Origin: Trueperaceae bacterium
GTDB taxonomy: Bacteria; Deinococcota; Deinococci; Deinococcales; Trueperaceae
Assembly: GCA_023954415.1 (NCBI GenBank)
Contig: JAMLIB010000004.1
Span: 248,001-312,000, forward strand
Direction of reading: 5' to 3'
Length of the DNA: 64,000 nt
Position 1 is the stretch's first letter, and every line of letters starts with the position of its first letter. Both the position numbers and the translations under genes were made by a program. The notes below the pieces were generated by a model that saw only the letters and a list, made by a program, of their open reading frames with translations, made no database searches and had not been told where the DNA came from. Shown one piece after another: positions 45,206 through 54,381 of this stretch.

Positions 45206-46127
45206 AACGCACCTTCGGGTTCAGGAAGGCGTACGACACGTCCACGAGCAGGTTCATGACGATGAAGACGGCGGCTATGAAGAGGACGCTCCCCTGCACG
45301 AGCGGCAGGTCGCGGGACGTGATGGCGTCGACCAGCATGCGCCCGATGCCCGGCCACGCGAACACCGTCTCCGTCAGGACGGCGCCCCCGAGCAGCCCGC
45401 CGAACTGCAGGCCAACGACCGTGACGACGGGCAGGAGGGCGTTGCGCAGCGCGTGCCTCAGGCGCACGGCCGCGGCGCCGTGGCCCTTGGCCGTCGCCGT
45501 GCGCACGTAGTCCTGCCTGAGCGTCTCGATCATGCTGGCGCGCGTGATGCGCGCGATGAAGGCGGCGGACGAGAAGCCGACGGCGGCGGCCGGTAGGACG
45601 AGGTGCCGCCACGTGCCGTAGCCGGAGGCCGGCAGCCAACCCAGGTCGAGCGAGAAGAGGAGCATGAGGAGGAGCCCGGACCAGAAGACGGGCACGGACA
45701 CGCCGAGGAGCGCCACGAGCACGGCCAGGTGGTCGACCCACGTGCGGCGGTAGACGGCCGCGAGCACCCCGAGCGTCATGCCCAGCGCTATGGCGACCGC
45801 CATCCCACTGCCGGCGAGGAGGAGCGTGGCGGGGAAACGGCTCAGGACCTCGCCGGCGACGGGCTGGGAGCTCCTGACGGAGGTGCCGAGGTCGCCCCGC
45901 ACGAGGCCGTACAGGTAGTCGAGGTACTGGACGATGGGCCCGCGGTCGAGGCCGTGCGCCTTGCGCAGCGCGTCGAGGGCCTCCTTGCTCATGCCCTGCG
46001 CCGACTCGCCGACGAGGGCGAGGACGGGGTCGCCCGGCGCGAGCCACAGCATGGCGAAGACCACGAGGGTCACGCCGAGCAGCACGGGCACGGTGGCGGC
46101 CAGGCGGCGCAGGACGTAGAGGGTCAT
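45198..46127 (-). CDS. Peptide ABC transporter permease, DppB type
   Basis: The 309-residue protein starts MTLYVLRRLAATVPVLLGVT and has the periplasmic LRKAHGLDRGPIVQYLDYLY loop and the EAA loop RTATAKGHGAAAVRLRHALR. The last residues FLNPKVRYD are typical. It lies 114 bases after the binding-protein gene, with a strong hairpin between, which would let the binding protein be made in excess. Confidence 0.94.
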   Translation of the reverse strand: MTLYVLRRLAATVPVLLGVTLVVFAMLWLAPGDPVLALVGESAQGMSKEALDALRKAHGLDRGPIVQYLDYLYGLVRGDLGTSVRSSQPVAGEVLSRFPATLLLAGSGMAVAIALGMTLGVLAAVYRRTWVDHLAVLVALLGVSVPVFWSGLLLMLLFSLDLGWLPASGYGTWRHLVLPAAAVGFSSAAFIARITRASMIETLRQDYVRTATAKGHGAAAVRLRHALRNALLPVVTVVGLQFGGLLGGAVLTETVFAWPGIGRMLVDAITSRDLPLVQGSVLFIAAVFIVMNLLVDVSYAFLNPKVRYD

Positions 46128-46181
46128 CGTGGGCGCGGGTGGTGGGGCGTCATCGGTTTAGTGAGTGGGCCGGTCAACCAG

Positions 46182-46212
46182 GCGCGTGGCCGCCGGGGAG
46201 GCGGCCACGCGC
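46182..46212. terminator. Strong hairpin between binding-protein and permease genes (partial terminator / mRNA stabiliser)
   Basis: GCGCGTGGCCGCC at 46182-46194 pairs perfectly with 46200-46212 over a five-base loop. It lies 29 bases downstream of the binding-protein stop on the minus strand and before dppB. Confidence 0.7.
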
Positions 46213-46240
46213 GCGTAGGTTACTTACTCCGGGCCGGCGC

Positions 46241-47725
46241 TCAGCGCGCCAGCGTGGCGTTGCGCAGGTCGAGGTTGATCCAGGAGAAGCGCACGACCTC
46301 GCCCTTCAACACTGGCCACTTGGCGATCGTGGAGAGCGGGTAGTAGAGCGTCACCATGGGCACGTCGCCGAGCACGGCTTCCTGCACCTCGCGGTAGTCG
46401 GCGGCGCGCACGGCGTCGTCGGGCGTGGAGCGGGCCTCCTCCAAGAGGGCGTCGATGGAGGCGACCTGGTAGCGCGCGATGTTGTTGGCCGGGATCTCGC
46501 TCGAGTGGAAGAAGGCGTAGAGCGTGTAGTCGGCGTCGAGCGTCACGGTGCCCCAGCTGGAAGCGTAGAGCTCGAGGTCGTCCTTGGCCGTCTGCTCGAC
46601 GTACGCGGCGTAGTCCTGCACGCGGATCGTCAGGTCGATGCCGACCTCGGAGAGCATGAACTGGAGGACCTGCGCCACGGCCTCGAGGTCGGGGTTCTGG
46701 TAGATGTCGAGGGTCAGCTTCAGGCCCTCGGCGCCGGCCTCGGCGAGGAGCGCGCGCGCCGCCTCGGGGTCGTAGGGGTACGGCTCGGCGAGGTCGGAGG
46801 CGGCGAAGCGGACGGTCGGCGGGATGGGCACGACGCCCGGCTCGGCGAGGCCGCGGAGGAACTCGTCGATGATCAGGCTCTTGTCGATGGCGTGGGCGAT
46901 GGCCTGGCGCACGCGCAGGTCGTGCAGCTTGGCGTTGGCCGTGTTCAGGCCGAGCATCATGCTGCCCCAGCCGAGGTACGCGCTCGTCTCGAGCTGCGAC
47001 TCGCTCGCCAGCGCCTCGAAGGCGTCCGGCGGGATGTTGAAGAGGATGTCGATGCCGCCGGAGCGGAGCTCGATGAGCTGCGTGCTCACCTCGGGGATGA
47101 TGCGGTACAGGACCTCTTCGATGGCCGGCGCGCCGCCCCAGTAGTCGGCGTTGGCGTGCAGGAGCACCTGGTTGCTCTGCTCCCACGACACGAGCGTGTA
47201 CGGGCCGGAGCCGACAGGGTTGCGGGCGAGGTCGTCGCCGTGCGCCACGGGCACGATGGCGGTGACGGGGTGCGCGAGGTGGGCGAGGAGGGGCGCGAAC
47301 GGCTCGGCCGTCTTGATCTCGACCGTGGTCGCGTCGACCGCGGTGACCTCGCTGATGGCGCTCACGACGAAGCGCCCTGGCGCGGCGGTGGCCGGGTCGA
47401 GCAGGCGCTCGAGGGACGCCTTGACGGCGGCGGCGTCGAGCGGGGTGCCGTCGGTGAAGCTCACGCCGGCGCGGAGGGTGACGCGCAGCGTGCTCGGGTC
47501 GAGGTACTCCCAGCTCGAGGCGAGGAGCCCCTCGATCTCGCCTTGCGGGGTGACCCGGAAGAGCGTCTCGTAGACCTGGTTGGTGACGGCGAAGGAGAAG
47601 CCGTTGAACGTCTTCTGCGGGTCCAGCGTCGGCGGGTTGGAACCGATGGCGGTGGTGAGGCGTCCTTGGGCCGCGGCGACCGCGGGTAGGAGTAGGACTA
47701 AGGCCAGCAAGACGATTCTTCTCAT
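46241..47725 (-). CDS. ABC transporter substrate-binding protein, family 5 (peptide type)
   Basis: The 494-residue secreted protein has a signal peptide (LLALVLLLPAVAAAQG). SBP_bac_5 segments follow: ETLFRVTPQGEIEGLLASSW, NPVGSGPYTLVSWEQSNQVL and VRQAIAHAIDKSLIIDEFLRG. GGGAGGGTGC precedes the ATG. It is the ligand-binding part of the transporter with the DppB/DppC genes downstream; with the M19 dipeptidase it suggests dipeptide or short peptide scavenging. Confidence 0.94.
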   Translation of the reverse strand: MRRIVLLALVLLLPAVAAAQGRLTTAIGSNPPTLDPQKTFNGFSFAVTNQVYETLFRVTPQGEIEGLLASSWEYLDPSTLRVTLRAGVSFTDGTPLDAAAVKASLERLLDPATAAPGRFVVSAISEVTAVDATTVEIKTAEPFAPLLAHLAHPVTAIVPVAHGDDLARNPVGSGPYTLVSWEQSNQVLLHANADYWGGAPAIEEVLYRIIPEVSTQLIELRSGGIDILFNIPPDAFEALASESQLETSAYLGWGSMMLGLNTANAKLHDLRVRQAIAHAIDKSLIIDEFLRGLAEPGVVPIPPTVRFAASDLAEPYPYDPEAARALLAEAGAEGLKLTLDIYQNPDLEAVAQVLQFMLSEVGIDLTIRVQDYAAYVEQTAKDDLELYASSWGTVTLDADYTLYAFFHSSEIPANNIARYQVASIDALLEEARSTPDDAVRAADYREVQEAVLGDVPMVTLYYPLSTIAKWPVLKGEVVRFSWINLDLRNATLAR

Positions 47726-47949
47726 GCACCCTCCCAGGTATGCGTCGCGTCCGGCAGGGGCGTTGTCGCCCCTGATCTCGACCGCGTGCAGTCGATGCTA
47801 AGGGATATACCCCGCGCCATATAGTCGGCCGGAAAGCATGAAGCCTTGGTAAAGGCCTGAGCGGGCTGGCATATATACTGGCGGCCGACTCCTCGCCGGA
47901 GGGCCTGCTCGCTCGGCCCGAAGCCGGGCGAGCGCGGAACCGGTGACCG
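47726..47949. promoter_or_regulatory. Divergent promoter region of the peptide transporter and GGDEF genes
   Basis: The 224-base gap holds AT-rich boxes unusual for this genome: GGATATACC near 47807, CATATAG near 47818 and CATATATACT near 47871. The last would serve the plus-strand GGDEF gene. No well-spaced -35 partner is obvious. Confidence 0.35.
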
Positions 47950-49788
47950 ATGCTGGAAGATCACACGCAAGCGCCGCGCGACGAGGCGGCGCCGGTCGGC
48001 CTCGCGGCCGAAGCTTGGAGCGAGCGTTCCCGCGGGCCACGCGTGGCGCTCGGCTTGGCGCGCGACGCCCTTGACGCCGGCGCGGCCGGGACGGTCGCCG
48101 GGGTCGCGTTGGCCGCGCGGGCGGTGGCCGGACTGGCTTTGGACGAGCCGGCCGAGGCCCTCGCGGCGGCGCGGCGGGCGTTGGCGGCGCTCGAGGCGGA
48201 CGAGCAGGATGCGGGCGTCTGGCCGACCGACAGCGGCGTGGACCTCGCGGAGGTCAAGGTCGAGGCGCTCCTGAGCGCGCTGCGCGCCTCGTTCCTCCTC
48301 GACGAGCCCGTGGGCGCGGCGCGCTACGGGCAGGAGGCCCTCGCGCTCGCCGAGGCGAGCGGCCTGACGCGCCTCGCCGCGCGCGCTCACTCCGACCTCG
48401 CCGCCGTCTACGGCTCGCGCGACATCCTCGACGTCGCCTTGCGTCACCTCACGGCCGGCATCGCCGTGCTCGAGCAGGCCGGCCTCCCCGTGGCCCCCGC
48501 CCTCCTCAACAACCTCGGCAACGTCTACCGCGACACGAACAGGGTGGACGAGGCCCTCGCCTGCTTCACCAGGGCCAGGGAGGCGTTCCAGGAGGCAGGC
48601 GACCTGTTCGGCACGGCGCTCGCCCGGTCGAACGAGGGCGTCGCCTACATGCGCCAGCGGCGCTTCGGGTTCGCGGTGGAGGCCCTGGAACGCGCCCTCG
48701 TCGAGCTGGCCGAGGCGGGCAACCGCACCTACGCCGCCGCCACCCTCGCCAAGGTCGCCCAAGCGCACGGTCTGGCGGGCGACGAGCGCCTCGCCGACGA
48801 GAAGTTCTCCGAGGCGATCCAGGCCCTGCGCCCCGACCACGACCCGTGGGAGGCGGAAGTGCGGGACGCTTACGGCGAGCACTTGCTGAGCGCCGGGCGG
48901 CACTCCGAGGCCCTCGCCGAGTTCGAGCGCGCCGAGCGCCTGTACCGCGCCGCCGGCGCCCCCATCCCCGCGACCGGCCTCGGGCGGTCGCAGTCCGTCG
49001 CCCTCGCGGCCCTCGGGCGGTTCAAGGAGGCGTACGAGCGCCTGACCGACTACCTGGCCGAGCGCGAACGCGGCTCCGCCGATCGCAACGAGGTGCTCCT
49101 GCGCCTGCTGCTCGTGGAGTTCGAGGCCGGCCTCGGTTCGCACCACGAGCTCCATGTCGTAGCGCGGCAGGCGATCATCGAGGCGAACAGGGCCTTGCGG
49201 GAGCAGGCCATGAAGCTAGAGGGCCTCTCCATCACGGACGACCTGACGGAGCTCTTCAACCGTCGCTACTTCAGGCGCCGCTTGCAGGAGGAGTTGGTGC
49301 GCGCGCACCGGGACGGCTCGGAGGTCGTCGTGCTCCTGGCCGACGTCGATCACTTCAAGCACGTGAACGACAGCTACTCTCACACCGTCGGCGACGCGGT
49401 CCTCACGACGGTCGCGGGCATCCTGCGGCGCAACTTCCGCGCGTCGGACGTGGTGGCCAGGTGGGGCGGCGAGGAGTTCGCCGTGCTCATGCCGGGGACC
49501 ACGAGGGTGACGGCGTTCGAGGTCGCCGAGCGCGCCAGGCGCGCGGTGGCGGAGCACCCGTGGCACGACCTCGCGCCCGGGGTGGCGCCGGGGCTCGCGC
49601 TCACGGTCAGCATCGGCCTCGCGTCGACGGCGGACCTGGCGGGGTTCGCGAGCGGAGACGGGCACGGGGATGACGAGCCCGCGGGTCGCGCGCCGGATAC
49701 CGAGCTGCAGCGGCTCGTCGACGAGCGCCTTTACCTCGCCAAGCGGGGCGGTCGCAACCGCACGGTGGCCACGGGGCGCGAAGACTAG
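47950..49788 (+). CDS. TPR-repeat diguanylate cyclase (GGDEF) protein
   Basis: The 612-residue protein has no signal peptide or membrane helix. Residues about 20-400 are tetratricopeptide-like helical repeats (LARAHSDLAAVYGSRDILDV, NLGNVYRDTNRVDEALACFT, SNEGVAYMRQRRFGFAVEAL). A GGDEF domain follows at about 425-610: DDLTELFNRRYFRRRL, LADVDHFKHVNDSYSHTVGD and the active GGEEF near residue 505. The inhibitory I-site RxxD (RASD) is present five residues before GGEEF, so it should make c-di-GMP with product inhibition. A 20-residue Gly/Asp-rich insert sits before the last helix. TPR input suggests control by a protein or peptide partner. It is divergent from the peptide-binding protein gene. Confidence 0.92.
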   Translation: MLEDHTQAPRDEAAPVGLAAEAWSERSRGPRVALGLARDALDAGAAGTVAGVALAARAVAGLALDEPAEALAAARRALAALEADEQDAGVWPTDSGVDLAEVKVEALLSALRASFLLDEPVGAARYGQEALALAEASGLTRLAARAHSDLAAVYGSRDILDVALRHLTAGIAVLEQAGLPVAPALLNNLGNVYRDTNRVDEALACFTRAREAFQEAGDLFGTALARSNEGVAYMRQRRFGFAVEALERALVELAEAGNRTYAAATLAKVAQAHGLAGDERLADEKFSEAIQALRPDHDPWEAEVRDAYGEHLLSAGRHSEALAEFERAERLYRAAGAPIPATGLGRSQSVALAALGRFKEAYERLTDYLAERERGSADRNEVLLRLLLVEFEAGLGSHHELHVVARQAIIEANRALREQAMKLEGLSITDDLTELFNRRYFRRRLQEELVRAHRDGSEVVVLLADVDHFKHVNDSYSHTVGDAVLTTVAGILRRNFRASDVVARWGGEEFAVLMPGTTRVTAFEVAERARRAVAEHPWHDLAPGVAPGLALTVSIGLASTADLAGFASGDGHGDDEPAGRAPDTELQRLVDERLYLAKRGGRNRTVATGRED

Positions 49789-49895
49789 CCCCGTCCGCGG
49801 GGGTAGACTGACCCTCACGACATGCGTGCCCAGGCGACGCGGCGGCCCTCCGGCCGGCGCGTCGCCGCCGTACCAGCAGTCCAGCAGGAGGTCGT

Positions 49896-51134
49896 ATGAG
49901 CCCGCTCGATCCGAAGCGCACCGTGCAAGAACTCAAGGACCTGCGCGCCCTGACGGGCGACGAGAACGGCGCTTGGCGCGTCGCCTGGACGGACACGTGG
50001 CTGAGGGCCAGGGAGTTCATGCGCGAGAAGACGGACGCGCTCGGCCTCGAGACGCACATGGACGCCGCCGGCAACGTCTGGTCGACCTTGCCTGGCGAGT
50101 CGCCCGTAGAGCTCCTCATCGGCGGGCACATCGACTCCGTGCCGGGCGGCGGCTGGCTCGACGGCTGCCTGAACGTGCTGGCCGGGCTCGAGGTCGTGCG
50201 CCGCATCAAGGACGAGTACGGCGGCAGGCCGCCCGTGACCGTACGGCTCGTCGACTGGGCCGACGAGGAGGGCGCCCGCTTCGGCCGCAGCCTCCTCGGC
50301 TCGAGCGCCGCGGGTGGCACCCTCGTGCCCGACGAGGAGCGCCATCGCAAGGACGCCGACGGCGTGCTGCTCGTAGAGGCCCTGAAGCGCTGCGGCGTGG
50401 ACCTCGACACCATGAACGACGCGCACGCCGAGCTGAGGAACGCGGGCGCCTACCTGGAGCTCCACATCGAGCAGGGGCCCGTCCTCCTCGACCTCGACCT
50501 GCCGCTCGGCGTCGTGCTCGGCACGTTCGGCGTGGAGCGCCACGGCATCCACTTCCGCGGCCAGGCGGCGCACTCCGGCTCCACCCCCATGAACCGCAGG
50601 CGCGACGCCTTCCTCGCCGCCGGCAAGATGAGCCAGGAGATCTACGCGATCACGGACGAGCTGGGCGGCGTGTGCACGATCGGCTCGTGCGTCACGCGCC
50701 CCGGCATCGTCACGTCCGTCGTGGCCGAGTGCGACATCACTCTCGACCAGCGGCACCTCGACCGCGTGGCGTTGACGAGGATGTACGAGCGCGCCGTCGA
50801 GGCGTCCGAGCGTTTCGCCGCCGAGGGGGGCGTCGAGGTGACGTGGAGCAAGATCTGGGGCATCGACCCCATGCCGTTCCACCCCGAGCTCATCGAGCTG
50901 GCGGACGAGGCCGTGCGCGAGGCGAGCGGCGCCTCGCACCGGCTGCCCAGCGGCCCGTTGCACGACGCCGCCGAGGTGGCCCGGGCCGGCATCCCGACGG
51001 TCATGCTGTTCGTGCAGAGCCTGCACGGCATCTCGCACAACAAGATCGAGGACACGAAGGAAGAGCACATCGAGCAGTCGGTCGTCGCCCTGGACCGGCT
51101 CGCCAGCAAGACGATCGCCTGGCTGCGGCGCTGA
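49896..51134 (+). CDS. M20-family Zn-dependent hydrolase (N-carbamoyl-amino acid amidohydrolase / AllC type)
   Basis: The 412-residue enzyme has the two-metal site of the hydantoinase/carbamoylase group: GGHIDSVPGGGWLDG, WADEEGARFGRSLLGSSA, ELHIEQGPVLLDLD, and the downstream LHGISHNKIEDT. The usual GAGHDA reads SGPLHDAAEV, which keeps the His-Asp. The dimerisation lid lies at about residues 210-330. It hydrolyses N-carbamoyl amino acids, allantoate or ureidoglycine-like amides; which one is not decided. AGCAGGAGG precedes the ATG. It converges on an amine-oxidase gene with a hairpin between. Confidence 0.92.
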   Translation: MSPLDPKRTVQELKDLRALTGDENGAWRVAWTDTWLRAREFMREKTDALGLETHMDAAGNVWSTLPGESPVELLIGGHIDSVPGGGWLDGCLNVLAGLEVVRRIKDEYGGRPPVTVRLVDWADEEGARFGRSLLGSSAAGGTLVPDEERHRKDADGVLLVEALKRCGVDLDTMNDAHAELRNAGAYLELHIEQGPVLLDLDLPLGVVLGTFGVERHGIHFRGQAAHSGSTPMNRRRDAFLAAGKMSQEIYAITDELGGVCTIGSCVTRPGIVTSVVAECDITLDQRHLDRVALTRMYERAVEASERFAAEGGVEVTWSKIWGIDPMPFHPELIELADEAVREASGASHRLPSGPLHDAAEVARAGIPTVMLFVQSLHGISHNKIEDTKEEHIEQSVVALDRLASKTIAWLRR

Positions 51135-51141
51135 GGGGCGC

Positions 51142-51170
51142 CCGCGGGGCGGCGTGAGCCCCGCCCGCGG
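51142..51170. terminator. Hairpin between convergent M20 hydrolase and FAD oxidase genes
   Basis: CCGCGGG at 51142-51148 pairs with CCCGCGG at 51164-51170, with further GC pairs inside. Confidence 0.5.
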
Positions 51171-51220
51171 TGCTCGCGCGGTCTTGGTCCTGGCGGGCGG
51201 CCCGGCGCTCCCCCTTGGCC

Positions 51221-52618
51221 TCAGGCCACCTTCCCCCTGAGCCGGTTCCCGAGCTTCGCCCGCGGGCTGGGCCGGCCCGTGCGCGCCTCCTCGCGGTCGG
51301 CCGAGCGGGTCAGCCACAACCCTGTGTTCACACCGACGTAGCGCAGCGGCTCCGGCTCCCAGCGGGGCCAGCGGTGTTGGACCCACGGGAGGTCGGTGCG
51401 TTCGCTCGTGCGCCCCAGCACGAGCTCGGCGAGGGTGCGCCCGGCCAGGTTCGAGAGGGCCACGCCGTCGCCGACGTACCCGCCCGCGTGCCCCAGCGCC
51501 GTGACCCGGTCGTACGTCACGCTCGGCCGCCAGTCGCGCGGCACCCCGAGCGGCCCGCCCCAGCGATGGGTGACACGCACGCCGTCCAGCTCCGGGAAGA
51601 GGTCGACGAGGAGCTTCGCCAGGTGGCCGTGCACCACCTCGTCCTGGTCGAACTCCGGGCGGATGGCGGAGCCGAAGTGGTAGGGCGCGCCGCGGCCCCC
51701 GAGCGCCACGCGCCCGTCCGCGGTGCGCTGGCCGTAGATGACCATGTGGCCGTAGTCCGCGAAGAGCTGCCGGTCCTGGAAGCCGACCGAGCGCGCCTGC
51801 TCGTCGGAGAGGGGCTCCGTCGCGATCATCAACGAGTACAGGGGGATGAGCGTCCGGTGCTCGCCGGGGAGGTCGCGCGTGTACCCCTCGGTGGCGCGCA
51901 GGACGGTCCGCGCCCTCACGGTGCCCGCGCCGCCTTGGCTCCGGAAGCGCACGGCGCCGGTCTCGATGGCGGTCGCCTCGGTGGCCTCGAACAGCCGCAC
52001 GCCCAAGCGCTCGCAGGCGCGAGCCAGGCCGTGGGCGAGCAGCGCCGGCTGCAGGGCCGCCGCCCGCGGCATGAAGCTGGCGCCCAGCACGTTCGTCATG
52101 CCGGTGAGGGCGCGCGCTTCCGCCGCGTCCAGGTAGCGGACGTCCTCCTCGCTCAAGCCGAGGGCGTGCTGCTCCTCCACGTCCGCGCGGGCGCGCTCGG
52201 CCTGCAGCGCGCTGCGGGCCGCGATGAACCTGCCGCCCAGCGCGTAGCGGCAGTCGATGCCCTCCGCCTCGCACACGCGGCCGACCTCGCCGACGGCGTC
52301 GAGCGCCGCGAGTTGGAAGCGCAGCGCCGCCTCCTCGCCGTGGCGGAACGCGAGCGTGGCGAGTCCGAGCGGGTACTCGGGGTGGCACCAGCCGCCGTTC
52401 CGACCGGAGGCGCCGAACCCGACGTGCTCGCGCTCCAGCACGACCACGTCCAGCCCGGGATCGAGGCGCTTGAGATAGTAGGCGGTCCACAGGCCCGTGA
52501 AGCCCGCGCCGACGATCGCGACGTCGGCCCGCTTGTCCTCCGTCAGGTGCGGACGCGCTGGTCCTATGGGTACGTCCTCCCACCACAAGGGGGAGGGCTT
52601 GGCGAACTCCAACGACAT
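51221..52618 (-). CDS. FAD-dependent amine oxidase (DAO family, gamma-glutamylputrescine oxidase-like)
   Basis: The 465-residue flavoprotein has the FAD motif VAIVGAGFTGLWTAYYL, VVVLEREHVGFGASGRNGGW (the RNGGW of DAO/PuuB enzymes), and the C-terminal VTALGHAGGYVGDGVALSNL that closes over the flavin. Members oxidise secondary amines such as gamma-glutamylputrescine, sarcosine or amino acids. An N-terminal LWWEDVPIGPARPHL stretch is shared with PuuB-like proteins. The substrate is not certain. No flanking polyamine genes are present. Confidence 0.9.
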   Translation of the reverse strand: MSLEFAKPSPLWWEDVPIGPARPHLTEDKRADVAIVGAGFTGLWTAYYLKRLDPGLDVVVLEREHVGFGASGRNGGWCHPEYPLGLATLAFRHGEEAALRFQLAALDAVGEVGRVCEAEGIDCRYALGGRFIAARSALQAERARADVEEQHALGLSEEDVRYLDAAEARALTGMTNVLGASFMPRAAALQPALLAHGLARACERLGVRLFEATEATAIETGAVRFRSQGGAGTVRARTVLRATEGYTRDLPGEHRTLIPLYSLMIATEPLSDEQARSVGFQDRQLFADYGHMVIYGQRTADGRVALGGRGAPYHFGSAIRPEFDQDEVVHGHLAKLLVDLFPELDGVRVTHRWGGPLGVPRDWRPSVTYDRVTALGHAGGYVGDGVALSNLAGRTLAELVLGRTSERTDLPWVQHRWPRWEPEPLRYVGVNTGLWLTRSADREEARTGRPSPRAKLGNRLRGKVA

Positions 52619-52757
52619 GCCTGCTCCAAGGGGCCTCGGGAGGCCGAGTTTCGGTTAGTGATAAGGATACCCGGCGGCGCTCCGTGAGACGGCGTGCGTG
52701 AAGCCTGGGCTCGTCGGCTGCGCCGTGGCGCGTGTGCCAGATGGGCCTTCCTCCTCG

Positions 52758-53513
52758 TCAGCCCGGCCGCCGGGCCTCGATGAGGTGCCGGGTCGAGTGC
52801 GCCACCAGTGGCTCGCCGCCGCGCAACTGGGCGTCAAGGCCTTCGAGCACCTCCCGGTACTTGACGACGGAGAAGCCCGGCACCCACCAGACGCACTTGC
52901 GCAGTAACCACACGACGGCACCCACGTCGTGGAGCTCCATGCGGCAGCGTGCCGTGCGCAGGTCGGTGACGACGAGGCCGGCCCGCCGAGCGGCGCCCGC
53001 CTCGGCCTCCGGGTCGCGCAGCAAGCGCTCCCTGGGCAGTGGCCCGAGGAAGTGCTCGATCAGCTCGAAGGCCGAGGCGGGCCCCACGTGCTGCGCGAAG
53101 TAGCGACCGCCCGGCTCCAGCACGCGGTGGATCTCCGACCAGTCCGGACGCACCGGATGCCGCGAGGTGACGAGGGCGAAGGACCCCTCACGGAACGGGA
53201 GCGGCGCTCCCGCCTCCGTCTCGACGACCTCGACCCCTCGCGGACCGAGCAGCTTCCTAGCCCGCTCGGCGTTCGGCGGCCAGGGCTCCGTTGCCACCAT
53301 GCGCGGCGGGAAGACGGGAGACTCCGAGAGGACCTCGCCGCCGCCCGTGTCCAGGTCGAGCGCCGAGGGAACTCGCCCCAGGCGGTCGGCGAGGAGCCTG
53401 GCGTAGCCCCAGGGCGGGCGCTCCTCCGTGGCGCGGCCGTCGAGGAAGCCGAAGCCCCAGCCCGTCACGTCTGCCGCCTCGGCCTCCGCGATCAGGTCGT
53501 CGAAGGGGCGCAT
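52758..53513 (-). CDS. Class I SAM-dependent methyltransferase
   Basis: The 251-residue protein has motif I SALDLDTGGGEVLSES, the acidic end of strand 2 in MVATEPWPPNAERARKLL, motif IV/post-I FREGSFALVTSRHPVRPDW, and HRVLEPGGRYFAQHVG. The methyl acceptor is unknown; relatives are annotated only as class I methyltransferases. ATG at 53513 is preferred over GTG at 53522 because a TAGAGT element sits seven bases upstream (leaderless), which would place the GTG inside the promoter. Confidence 0.88.
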   Translation of the reverse strand: MRPFDDLIAEAEAADVTGWGFGFLDGRATEERPPWGYARLLADRLGRVPSALDLDTGGGEVLSESPVFPPRMVATEPWPPNAERARKLLGPRGVEVVETEAGAPLPFREGSFALVTSRHPVRPDWSEIHRVLEPGGRYFAQHVGPASAFELIEHFLGPLPRERLLRDPEAEAGAARRAGLVVTDLRTARCRMELHDVGAVVWLLRKCVWWVPGFSVVKYREVLEGLDAQLRGGEPLVAHSTRHLIEARRPG

Positions 53514-53573
53514 CCGGGACACTCTACCGAGGGCGCTCCGGCGTGGGTGCCGTGCGCCCCTCGCCGCCGTGCG

Positions 53574-54380
53574 TCACGGCAACCGTCGGTAGGCGCGCAC
53601 GGCCAGAGGAACGAACACCGCCGTCAGCGCCAGCGGCCAGAGCGCCGCGAACTGGACGGCGTGGTCCGCCATGAGCGTTAGGCCGGGTGTCTGCGCGCCG
53701 GACAGTAGCTCGCGAACGGCGGACGTGGTCGCCGATAGGGGGTTCCACTCCGCGACCATGCCGAGCCAGGTCGGCATGGTGCGCGGGTCGACGAACACGG
53801 TGGAGAGGAACGCCACGGGCCAGACCGCGAGCTGCGCGGCCGACAGCGCTTCCGGAGTCCCGGCCTTCAGGCCGATCCACACGCCCGCCCACAGGAGGCC
53901 GAACCTCAGCGACAGCAGGAGGAGGTAAGCCTGGGCGATCTGACCTGGACCGGCGTCAGGCCGCCATCCGAGCGCGAGACCGGCGGCGCTGACGATCGCC
54001 AGTTCGACAGCGGCGGTGAGCATGTCGGCGAAGACGCGCCCGAGCAGCACGGAGCCGCGCGAGATGGGCAGGGTCCGCAACCGGTCGGTCACCGTCTTGG
54101 CCGCGTCGTTCGTGACCGCACCGATGGTCGACTCGATGCCGGAGAGCATCGTGAAGGCGAGGATCCCCGGCACGACGAAGACGATGTAGTCGCCGGTCGT
54201 GCCCGCGATCGCCCCGCCCAGCAGGCCGCCCATGAGCAGCATGACGAGGACCGGGAACAGGAGCTGGATGCTGAACGCGACCGGGCGTGCGCGCCAGTGC
54301 GCGATGGCCCGGCTTGTGAGGATCAGCGCCTCGCGCAGCAGGCGCCGGCGTGGGGCGCGTTCGACGTCTGTCACGGTCAT
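53574..54380 (-). CDS. ABC-2-type exporter permease (DrrB-like)
   Basis: The 268-residue protein has six predicted membrane helices and the ABC-2 pattern: FSIQLLFPVLVMLLMGGLLG, FVVPGILAFTMLSGIESTIG and the C-terminal EWNPLSATTSAVRELLSG just before the last loop and helix. It forms a drug or lipid exporter with the ATPase gene one base upstream. It is the distal gene of a TetR-controlled operon. Confidence 0.92.
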   Translation of the reverse strand: MTVTDVERAPRRRLLREALILTSRAIAHWRARPVAFSIQLLFPVLVMLLMGGLLGGAIAGTTGDYIVFVVPGILAFTMLSGIESTIGAVTNDAAKTVTDRLRTLPISRGSVLLGRVFADMLTAAVELAIVSAAGLALGWRPDAGPGQIAQAYLLLLSLRFGLLWAGVWIGLKAGTPEALSAAQLAVWPVAFLSTVFVDPRTMPTWLGMVAEWNPLSATTSAVRELLSGAQTPGLTLMADHAVQFAALWPLALTAVFVPLAVRAYRRLP

Positions 54381-54381
54381 G

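Noticed and set aside
46224-47729. Arg/Pro-rich minus-strand frame alongside the peptide-binding-protein gene
   Set aside because: A shadow in another frame of the real binding-protein gene at 46241-47725.
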